Of a stretch of 8,371 bases of DNA, positions 1-5,362 are shown piece after piece (position 1 is the first letter of the stretch; each line of letters opens with the position of its first letter). The position numbers and the translations under genes were made by a program. Origin of the DNA: Burkholderiaceae bacterium. GTDB taxonomy: Bacteria > Pseudomonadota > Gammaproteobacteria > Burkholderiales > Burkholderiaceae_E. The notes under the pieces were generated by a model. It saw only the letters and a list, made by a program, of their open reading frames with translations. It made no database searches and was not told the origin of the DNA. The stretch covers positions 1-8,371 of the forward strand of contig JALQWJ010000058.1 in assembly GCA_023258775.1 (NCBI GenBank), in the 5' to 3' direction.

Positions 1-1
1 C

Positions 2-1276
2 TTTGCGCTTGGTCACGCCACACATTACGACTGGCGAATGGCCTGCGAGCTGGCGCTAGCGCAAGTGGAGAGCTGGTTCAAGCAACATCAGCATCATGCC
101 TGTTTTGATGAACAAAGCGGGCTGGATCGCAGCTGGATTGGCTGGCTTTATGTCACACCTGCCTTTGCGACAGAAGCTAAAGCGATCCTAGATCATGTGA
201 TCGAGCGCACAGCCATCCGAAACTGGGTTGGCTGCTGCGCAGAAAGCGTGCTTGCTGGCGCTGCCGAATACAATGATGAAGCTGCAATTGCCCTCATGAT
301 CGGAACCCTGCCGAGCGCGAGTTTTGAAGTCTTTTCAGGGCGTCGCAAATCGGTCAGGCGCGCTGCATCAAGGCCTGCAAGGCACCCGACGGCTGAGGAT
401 GTCTCGACGGTCATACCGGGGGCAATCCATGTGGCAGCAGACAATGGGCCCGCAGCGAGCAAGCCTCAAGCCCTGTTACTTGTTCACGCCGACCCACAAC
501 TTAGTGAACTGAGCGAACTTCTCGACGAATTGAGCTCGAGGCACGATGATGCCCAATGCTTTGGCGGTGTATGCAGCGGCTTAGAAGGCGATCTGCCGCA
601 GGTGGCTAATGAAGTGCTTTTAGGCGGACTCTCCGGTCTTGTGTTTACCGCACAGGCTGGCATCAGAAGTGGCTTCAGTCAGGGCTGTCGAGCGATTGGT
701 TCGCGACACCAGATCACACGAGGCGAGCGACATCTTGTTCGCCGTATCGATGATCGGCCTGCCATGGATGTCTTGCTACAAGAGTTAGGCATTGGCCAAG
801 ACCAAGAAAACCGCCCGGCAGGATCAAGGGTTCTGGAAGCAATTCCCCAGGACAAATTGCAAGGTGGCTTACTTGTTGAAATCGCAGATCCTCAGCGGTC
901 GGACCAGCCAGGCCATGTTCGTAATCTTTTGGGGATCGATCCCTCGAATGGAACGATCGCGATTGCCGGACAGGCCAAGGCAGGTTGGTCCTTGCGCTTT
1001 TGCACGCGCGATCCACAAGCCGCGCGCGCAGATCTCATCGCATGCTGCACCGCCCTTCGCGAATCAATCGAAGAAGCGGGGCAAAAGCTTCTTGCCGTGA
1101 TTTATATCAGTTGCCTTGCGCGCGGCCAGCATCTCTTCGGTCAGCCAGGACTTGAAGGTCAATGGGTACAACACTACTTGCAAGCGCCGGTGATGATTGG
1201 CTTTCAGGCCAATGGCGAGATTCACCAAAACCAGTTACACGGCTACAGCTCGGTCATGCTTGCGATTTGTGATTAG
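2..1276 (+). CDS. FIST-domain sensory protein (FIST_N + FIST_C), 5' end outside window
   Basis: Predicted cytosolic small-ligand sensor of the FIST family; the ligand is unknown (amino-acid-like ligands have been proposed for the family). The reading frame is open from base 2, and the 12 codons before the first in-window ATG (base 38) already read like the family N-terminus (GHATHYDWRM), so ATG 38 is internal and the true start lies upstream. The FIST_N part holds a 'GWLYVTPAFA' strand and a 'WVGCCAESVLAG' turn; after 'FEVFSG' comes a polar, Arg/Ala/Pro-rich segment (about bases 341-466), then 'LLLVHADPQ' resumes the fold. The FIST_C part ends with 'IYISCLARGQHLFG' and 'IGFQANGEIHQNQLHGYSS', both typical of the family. 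No signal peptide, membrane segment or output domain is visible in this fragment, so it must act through a partner. Its TAG stop overlaps the stop of the convergent LitR-like gene. Family assignment is strong; a functional link with that regulator is inferred from position only. Confidence 0.88.
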   Translation, partial: FALGHATHYDWRMACELALAQVESWFKQHQHHACFDEQSGLDRSWIGWLYVTPAFATEAKAILDHVIERTAIRNWVGCCAESVLAGAAEYNDEAAIALMIGTLPSASFEVFSGRRKSVRRAASRPARHPTAEDVSTVIPGAIHVAADNGPAASKPQALLLVHADPQLSELSELLDELSSRHDDAQCFGGVCSGLEGDLPQVANEVLLGGLSGLVFTAQAGIRSGFSQGCRAIGSRHQITRGERHLVRRIDDRPAMDVLLQELGIGQDQENRPAGSRVLEAIPQDKLQGGLLVEIADPQRSDQPGHVRNLLGIDPSNGTIAIAGQAKAGWSLRFCTRDPQAARADLIACCTALRESIEEAGQKLLAVIYISCLARGQHLFGQPGLEGQWVQHYLQAPVMIGFQANGEIHQNQLHGYSSVMLAICD

Positions 1277-2229
1277 TTGTCGACCGAGTGTTGGGCACGC
1301 CACTCGTCAAGCGCTGTGTGAATCCCTGCAAGATCAGAGAAAACTCGCACATCGGGCGGGGGACGCCTTGCCAAGATTGGGCACTGGCCACCAGCCCAAA
1401 TCGCCACATGCTGCGCAAGCTTAGCCCTTAACTCAGCCAGCCCATCAAGTACATGATTGGGGTTCATGCTTGCTGAAAACGATAAGGCAACAATATCGGC
1501 GCGTTGTGCACTAGCCGCCATGGTGATGTCGTAGATTGGTGTTTGGACGCCGAGCGATAAGCACCGACAGCCTTCAAGTGCGAGCATTGCCTCAGCCATC
1601 AAGAGCCCCAAGCCGTGGGGTTCTTGGGGGAAGGTCGTGAGCAAAACCCGAGGCGATCGCCCAGGCCCGGGAATATTGCTAATCGCATTACGCAGCACCA
1701 CTTGCATCGACTCGGTGTAGAGATGCTCTTCGAAAATCTCAAATTGGTTCCTGGCCCAGGCATCACCAACCAGGGCATTCAGTGGCGCGGCAACTTCACG
1801 CACAAAACGGTCAAGGCCCAGACGCAATGCAGACTGACTAAGCGCCCGTCTGAGATCTTCAACTTGATGACGCTTAATCAAGGCCATATAACCGGCAAGA
1901 TCATCACGCATCGGGTGGGTTTCGTCGAGCCTAGGGGTGGATGCCGACCGAATCTGATCAGCGAGCGTCTGCAATTGATCAGGCTTCATTCTCATGATCT
2001 TGCCTGGCCTATGCCCTGCGTCCATGAGGCGTCTGATCAAGCGTAAGCGCTCAACCTGTTCCACTGGATAGAGTCGTTCGCCCAAGGCGTCTCTCACGGG
2101 GTTGGGAAAGCCATAGCGTCGCTCCCATACCCTTAAAGTGTCTTTCGACAAGCCAGTATCTCGCTCAACGGCAGAGATACTTAACTGAACTCCCGACCCG
2201 ACTCCCAAAACTTCCGCGCGTTCGTTCAT
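1273..2229 (-). CDS. litR: LitR/CarH-type MerR regulator with B12 (adenosylcobalamin) light-sensor domain
   Basis: Predicted light-responsive transcription repressor of 318 residues. Residues about 16-85 are a MerR winged helix-turn-helix, with the hallmark stretch TLRVWERRYGFP at 31-42. Residues about 105-180 are the helical cobalamin-capping domain and contain the Trp-x9-Glu-His signature (W158, E168, H169). Residues about 193-310 are the Rossmann-like B12-binding domain with an E-x-H-x-x-G motif (E203, H205, G208), where H205 is the expected lower axial cobalt ligand. In characterised CarH/LitR proteins AdoCbl drives tetramer assembly and DNA binding in the dark, and light breaks the Co-C bond and releases DNA. 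The residue after the signature Trp is Ala159, whereas Thermus CarH has His132 there. The gene is divergent from the peroxidase gene, and the 111-base gap contains repeats suited to an operator, so autoregulation and control of the rightward genes are likely. No strong Shine-Dalgarno precedes the ATG. The symbol is given by family. Confidence 0.93.
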   Translation of the reverse strand: MNERAEVLGVGSGVQLSISAVERDTGLSKDTLRVWERRYGFPNPVRDALGERLYPVEQVERLRLIRRLMDAGHRPGKIMRMKPDQLQTLADQIRSASTPRLDETHPMRDDLAGYMALIKRHQVEDLRRALSQSALRLGLDRFVREVAAPLNALVGDAWARNQFEIFEEHLYTESMQVVLRNAISNIPGPGRSPRVLLTTFPQEPHGLGLLMAEAMLALEGCRCLSLGVQTPIYDITMAASAQRADIVALSFSASMNPNHVLDGLAELRAKLAQHVAIWAGGQCPILARRPPPDVRVFSDLAGIHTALDEWRAQHSVDN

Positions 2230-2253
2230 GTGCTGCTGCTTTTTTAATGAGCA

Positions 2254-2284
2254 AGTCAGATTTTGTCTATGACAAATCTTGACT
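2254..2284. promoter_or_regulatory. Candidate regulator-binding inverted repeat across the -35 element
   Basis: Arms AGTCA (2254-2258) and TGACT (2280-2284), and inner arms TTTGTC (2262-2267) and GACAAA (2271-2276), are perfect inverted repeats sharing the same centre at base 2269. Eleven of 14 paired positions match; the three unmatched pairs are 2259-2261 against 2277-2279. The right arm covers the -35 hexamer of the rightward promoter, so a bound protein would block it. The site lies between the divergent LitR-like gene and the peroxidase gene, which makes LitR the obvious candidate ligand. The symmetry is seen directly; the binding protein is inferred. Confidence 0.6.
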
Positions 2285-2294
2285 CGCGTTGAAT
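2269..2294 (+). repeat. Three 10-base-spaced direct repeats, candidate CarH-style operator
   Basis: Three hexamers of form (A/T)TGA(C/A)(A/T) begin at 2269 (ATGACA), 2279 (TTGACT) and 2289 (TTGAAT), one helical turn apart. From memory, the Thermus CarH operator consists of adjacent direct repeats of about 11 bases covering the -35 region and is bound by several DNA-binding domains of one tetramer. The arrangement here is similar in position and count but has a 10-base period. It partly overlaps the inverted repeat centred at 2269, so the two descriptions compete or form one composite site. The third hexamer is the weakest match. Confidence 0.4.
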
Positions 2295-2308
2295 GTGCTG
2301 CCTATTAT
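2279..2308 (+). promoter_or_regulatory. Sigma70-like promoter for the peroxidase gene and perhaps the whole rightward string
   Basis: TTGACT (2279-2284) matches the -35 consensus at five of six bases. TATTAT (2303-2308) matches the -10 consensus at five of six bases. The spacer is 18 bases. Transcription would start near 2315, leaving a short leader of roughly 26 bases before the ATG at 2341. The -35 lies inside the inverted repeat and inside the direct-repeat run, a layout expected of a repressed promoter. No comparably good promoter was found before the oxidoreductase gene at 3037, so this may drive the downstream genes as well. Confidence 0.65.
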
Positions 2309-2340
2309 AGGAGCCACTTTAAACCCTGCCTACTAAATCG

Positions 2341-2925
2341 ATGAACTTTAACGGGTTATTCAAGCATTTCAGAGCGTTGTGCTTTTTGGGACTGGGCACA
2401 TTCACGCTCTATCCAGCGCTAGAAGCTCATGCAGATCAATGTCCAAAGCTACTCAACCATAGTCTGCCTCGGTTGCAGGATGACGTGCCGCAAAACCTGT
2501 GTCAATACTCGGGCAAAGTGGTGTTGATCGTCAACACTGCGAGCAAATGCGGTTTTACCAGCCAATATGAAGGGCTCGAACGGCTCTACGACCGCTATAA
2601 GCAAGCGGGGCTTGTCGTCATCGGCTTTCCGTCCGGTGATTTTGGTGGTCAAGAGCTCTCAAGCAACAAGGAAATAGCCGAATTTTGTACTAATACCTTT
2701 AACGTTCGATTTCCGATGATCGCTAAAACCTCGGTTCGTGGCAATACGGCCAACCCTGTGTTTGCAGGCTTGATCCGTGAATCAGGTACCACGCCAAAAT
2801 GGAATTTTTATAAATACTTGCTTGGCAGAGACGGTCGACTTGTGAAGGTTTATAGCAGTATGACCGGACCCGATGACCGCAGTTTCGTCCAGGACATTGA
2901 GCGAAGCCTTAAACAAAACCCTTAA
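2341..2925 (+). CDS. Exported glutathione-peroxidase-family thiol peroxidase
   Basis: Predicted periplasmic peroxidase (194 residues) that reduces hydrogen or lipid hydroperoxides using thiols. Residues 1-32 look like a Sec signal peptide: basic start, hydrophobic stretch 'CFLGLGTFTLYPALEA', likely cleavage after AHA (about 31). The GPx thioredoxin fold follows, with the catalytic tetrad intact: C70 in 'NTASKCGFT', Q104 in 'FGGQE', and W154-N155 in 'PKWNFYKYLL'. The common 'FPCNQF' motif reads FPSGDF (96-101), so the Cys of that motif is Ser98; other cysteines outside the signal are C34, C54 and C116. Most bacterial GPx proteins are cytoplasmic and about 160 residues, and the extra length here is the signal plus a linker containing C34 and C54. 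The ATG lies just after a sigma70-like promoter and lacks a clear Shine-Dalgarno; the only GGAG (2310-2313) is too far away. Position beside the light regulator suggests induction under photo-oxidative stress (inference). Confidence 0.9.
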   Translation: MNFNGLFKHFRALCFLGLGTFTLYPALEAHADQCPKLLNHSLPRLQDDVPQNLCQYSGKVVLIVNTASKCGFTSQYEGLERLYDRYKQAGLVVIGFPSGDFGGQELSSNKEIAEFCTNTFNVRFPMIAKTSVRGNTANPVFAGLIRESGTTPKWNFYKYLLGRDGRLVKVYSSMTGPDDRSFVQDIERSLKQNP

Positions 2926-2947
2926 GCTTTGAGTCAGCTTTGAGTCA
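2926..2947 (+). repeat. Perfect 11-base tandem duplication between peroxidase and oxidoreductase genes
   Basis: The unit GCTTTGAGTCA occurs twice without a gap, directly after the peroxidase stop codon. A partial, degenerate echo (GCTTGAG) follows at 2951-2957. The unit ends in AGTCA, the outer arm of the inverted repeat at 2254-2284, and AGTCAGAT occurs both at 2254-2261 and at 2943-2950. One helical turn of spacing would place two proteins side by side. It may be a second regulator site or a chance duplication. The 111-base gap otherwise shows no clear promoter and no terminator with a T-run. Confidence 0.75.
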
Positions 2948-3024
2948 GATGCTTGAGAGCCTGCAAAACCGATCAACACGCAGCAATTCCCCGTGAGTGA
3001 CAAGTAACCGTCGCCACGCTCCAT

Positions 3025-3030
3025 GAAGGA
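3025..3030 (+). promoter_or_regulatory. Ribosome-binding site of the oxidoreductase gene
   Basis: GAAGGA ends six bases before the ATG at 3037. It is the clearest Shine-Dalgarno in the window and fixes this start. The peroxidase and chalcone-isomerase-like starts have nothing comparable. Confidence 0.7.
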
Positions 3031-3036
3031 TGCTCT

Positions 3037-4368
3037 ATGAATATTGCGGTAGTAGGATCAGGTATCAGTGGCTTATCGGCTGCATACTCGCTTGCCAAGG
3101 ACCATCGGGTTGTCTTGTTTGAGGCGGATGCCCGCCTTGGCGGCCACACCAATACCGTTGATATCCAACTCGAAGGGATAACTCAGCCTGTTGATACCGG
3201 ATTTTTGGTTTATAACGAACGAACCTACCCGGAATTAATCGCTCTCTTTAAGCATCTTAATATTCCGACAGCGGCAACCGATATGTCGTTCTCGGTATCG
3301 AGAGGTCCGCACCAAATGGAGTGGTGCGGCTCAAATTTGACTGGCCTTTTCGCGCAAAAGCGTCACCTGGTATCGCCACGATTTTGGGGCATGCTCTATG
3401 ACATGTTTCGCTTTAATCGGCAGGCAAGCGAGCTTGCGCAAAACATGCTGCAAGCCACCTCGAACAGTTCGCTCGCCTTCGGGCATGCCATGCTCGATCA
3501 ACCACTCGATTTATTTTTAGAACGCGAGGGTTATGGGGAGGCTTTCGCAGCCGATTACCTTCTGCCGATGGCGGCAGCTATTTGGTCTTGCCCAATGAAA
3601 CAAATGCGCGAGTTTCCGCTTGGGACCTTTGTGCGTTTTTTTCACAACCACGGCCTGTTGCAAGTCAGCAATCGGCCCCGTTGGTTTACTGTCGACGGCG
3701 GCGCAAGGCAGTATGTACAGGCAATCGCCAAGACACTGCCTGACGTCAGGCTAAATACCCCTGTATGGTCTGTCGAGCAAAGGGCGAACGCCGCTGGACA
3801 GTTACGTCTTCGAAGTTCCGCAGGCGATGAATGGTTTGACGCCGTGGTGCTTGCTTGCCACGCCGACCAGAGCCTACGCATGCTCCAGCGGCCACGGCCG
3901 GCGCAGGCACAGCTACTTGCCTCGGTCCGTTACCAGGATAATCGTGCCTGGTTGCATTGCGACAGTCGTTTGATGCCGCGCTCACGCCAAGCCTGGGCTG
4001 CGTGGAACTACCTATCCAAACAGACTCGCAGCGATACCTCTTCGCTCGATCAAACTGCCGTGTCAGTCACCTACTGGCTTAATCGGCTCCAGCCACTTGC
4101 GATAAAAACACCTGTCTTCGTGAGCCTCAACCCACTTGACGAACCCAAGCACTCGACCTGCTTTCAGGTAATTGATTATGCTCACCCGGTTTTTGACTTG
4201 GCCGCGGTGCGTGCACAACGTCAATTGCCGGCGATTCAAGGCGCAGACGGTGTTTGGCTTGCAGGCGCTTGGACAGGATACGGCTTTCATGAGGACGGCC
4301 TCAAGTCAGGGCTCGCAGTTGCCCGTGCGATTGAGCAGACGCCAGGCGCGCTCGCGCTCGCTGCGTAA
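3037..4368 (+). CDS. FAD-dependent amine-oxidase-like oxidoreductase of the CFA/DUF1365 cluster
   Basis: Predicted soluble or membrane-associated flavoprotein of 443 residues, from the NAD/FAD-binding amine-oxidase-like family that recurs beside DUF1365 and CFA-synthase-like genes. An N-terminal Rossmann motif G-x-G-x-x-G (G7, G9, G12 in 'VVGSGISGLSAAY') is followed by the acidic strand end and Gly pair 'LFEADARLGGHTNTV', typical for FAD binding. The C-terminus carries the family's FAD-closing segment around AWTGYGFHEDGLKSGL (411-426). The length is that expected for the family, and the start is supported by GAAGGA six bases upstream. True substrates are unlikely to be amines. From established work on furan fatty acids in alphaproteobacteria, oxidative steps (UfaD, UfaO) act on phospholipid acyl chains after UfaM methylation, and a flavin oxidoreductase here could perform such a step; this is inference. 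It is the first gene of the tightly linked lipid set, and its TAA overlaps a tiny ORF (TAATG). Confidence 0.88.
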   Translation: MNIAVVGSGISGLSAAYSLAKDHRVVLFEADARLGGHTNTVDIQLEGITQPVDTGFLVYNERTYPELIALFKHLNIPTAATDMSFSVSRGPHQMEWCGSNLTGLFAQKRHLVSPRFWGMLYDMFRFNRQASELAQNMLQATSNSSLAFGHAMLDQPLDLFLEREGYGEAFAADYLLPMAAAIWSCPMKQMREFPLGTFVRFFHNHGLLQVSNRPRWFTVDGGARQYVQAIAKTLPDVRLNTPVWSVEQRANAAGQLRLRSSAGDEWFDAVVLACHADQSLRMLQRPRPAQAQLLASVRYQDNRAWLHCDSRLMPRSRQAWAAWNYLSKQTRSDTSSLDQTAVSVTYWLNRLQPLAIKTPVFVSLNPLDEPKHSTCFQVIDYAHPVFDLAAVRAQRQLPAIQGADGVWLAGAWTGYGFHEDGLKSGLAVARAIEQTPGALALAA

Positions 4369-4430
4369 TGCTGCATGAACGAGCCGAGCAAGCTTTAGCG
4401 CAAGCGATGTCAGGCGAAAGAAGCGATTGA
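4368..4430 (+). CDS. Possible 20-codon relay ORF between oxidoreductase and DUF1365 genes
   Basis: An ATG at 4368 overlaps the oxidoreductase stop as TAATG. Its reading frame runs 20 codons to a TGA at 4428-4430, which overlaps the DUF1365 start as TGATG. The predicted peptide is charged and Ala-rich (starts MLHERAEQAL, ends GERSD) and resembles no family I recognise. The double stop-start overlap would allow ribosomes to pass from the oxidoreductase to DUF1365 by termination-reinitiation across a 61-base gap. A chance ORF of this length is quite possible; only the exact overlaps on both sides raise interest. Confidence 0.25.
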   Translation: MLHERAEQALAQAMSGERSD

Positions 4431-5362
4431 TGAGTTCTGCTCCCAGCGAAGACTTAAGCTGCTTTTTGGGGGAAGTACGGCATCGACGCCTCAGACCCGT
4501 TGAGCATCAGTTTACCTATCGCAGTTTTTTCTTTCGAATAAACGCTGGCTTGCTTGACCCTTTGCTCAGTAGCGAGGCTTTGCGGTCAGCGCAAAGCCTG
4601 AGCCAAACCGTCACACAAAACGAGGGCCATCGGTCGTCCACCGCGCTTAAAGGCCCAAGTCAGAAGGCCTCGCTTGTGTTCGGCTGCGCTTTGTTTCCGC
4701 TTTTTGGCATTAATTGTCGAGCCTTTATCAGCATGCATGCCAAAGATCATGGCAGCCCTTCATCGGAGCTGCCGCTGTCGGCATGGCTTTTGGGTCTTTT
4801 GAGCGAACATCAGCTGCCTCGACCAGCGAAAATTAGCTTAGTCGCCTATCCCCGTGTTTTCGGCTATCAGTTCAAGCCGGTCAGCTTTTGGCATTGCGAG
4901 GACGAACAAGGCAAATGTCTGGCAATCGTTGCCGAAGTACACAATACGTTTTCAGGTCGCCACGCATACCTACTCAGCCCCAAATCAGTGCTCGCAGGTG
5001 AGGCAAAGACATTAAAAAATGGTCAGACACTGCAAACAGAGAAGCGCTTTGTCGTTTCACCCTTTTGCACGATATCAGGGTCATACCGATTCCGATTTTT
5101 TAACGATGAAAGCCATAGCCTGTCTCGCATCGAGTATGTCGACGATCAGGGCTTATTGTTAATAACATCGCTTCGGGGTGAACGTATCAGCTTATCAAGC
5201 CGAACGCTCATTAAGCTGACACTGGCAATTCCCTGGCAGAGCTTATTGGTGGTTCTACGAATCCATTGGCAAGCGCTCAAGCTCTTGCTAAAAAAAGTGC
5301 CCTTTTACGGTGCCCAACAAACACCGCCTCCGCCTCAATCCCTCCCAAGCCAAGGAACATGA
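4430..5362 (+). CDS. DUF1365 family protein, partner of CFA-like methyltransferase
   Basis: 310-residue protein of DUF1365, a family of unknown biochemical function found almost always beside CFA-synthase-like and flavin oxidoreductase genes. Family landmarks in order: 'GEVRHRRLRPVEHQFTYRSFFF' (split as 14-23 and 24-35), 'MHAKDHG' (102-108), 'AYPRVFGYQFKPVSFWHC', 'AEVHNTFSGRHAYLL', 'VSPFCTISGSYRFRF', and a C-terminal amphipathic 'IHWQALKLLLKKVPF'. The conserved His, Asp and Arg positions look intact. Between about residues 48 and 85 there is a Ser/Gln/Thr-rich stretch where family members as I remember them are much shorter. ATG 4430 is chosen over TTG 4427 because it is preceded by weak AGAAG and overlaps the upstream TGA. 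Its own TGA overlaps the next gene's start (ATGA), implying translational coupling. A role in acyl-chain modification or presentation of lipid substrate is inferred from context only. Confidence 0.9.
   Translation: MSSAPSEDLSCFLGEVRHRRLRPVEHQFTYRSFFFRINAGLLDPLLSSEALRSAQSLSQTVTQNEGHRSSTALKGPSQKASLVFGCALFPLFGINCRAFISMHAKDHGSPSSELPLSAWLLGLLSEHQLPRPAKISLVAYPRVFGYQFKPVSFWHCEDEQGKCLAIVAEVHNTFSGRHAYLLSPKSVLAGEAKTLKNGQTLQTEKRFVVSPFCTISGSYRFRFFNDESHSLSRIEYVDDQGLLLITSLRGERISLSSRTLIKLTLAIPWQSLLVVLRIHWQALKLLLKKVPFYGAQQTPPPPQSLPSQGT

Noticed and set aside
38..40. ATG at 38 as the true start of the FIST gene
   Set aside because: The frame is open upstream to base 2 and those codons already match the family N-terminus (GHATHYDWR), so the start is outside the window.
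792..1100. Open frames on both strands inside the FIST gene
   Set aside because: They are shadows of the FIST reading frame with no recognisable domain.
1615..2046. Plus-strand open frame opposite the regulator gene (143 codons)
   Set aside because: It is antisense to the well-recognised LitR-like gene, shows no family motif and has no supporting start signals.
2230..2270. Minus-strand promoter for the regulator gene (TAGACA ... TAAAAA with 17-base spacing)
   Set aside because: Both hexamers are weak, and the implied transcription start would lie almost at the ATG; some promoter must exist here, but I cannot place it.
4427..4429. TTG at 4427 as the DUF1365 start
   Set aside because: The next codon is ATG, which has the better start codon and overlaps the upstream TGA.
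5266..5358. Longer methyltransferase start at 5266
   Set aside because: It would overlap DUF1365 by about 97 bases; the added residues are DUF1365 codons read in another frame, and ATG 5359 gives a classic ATGA overlap.
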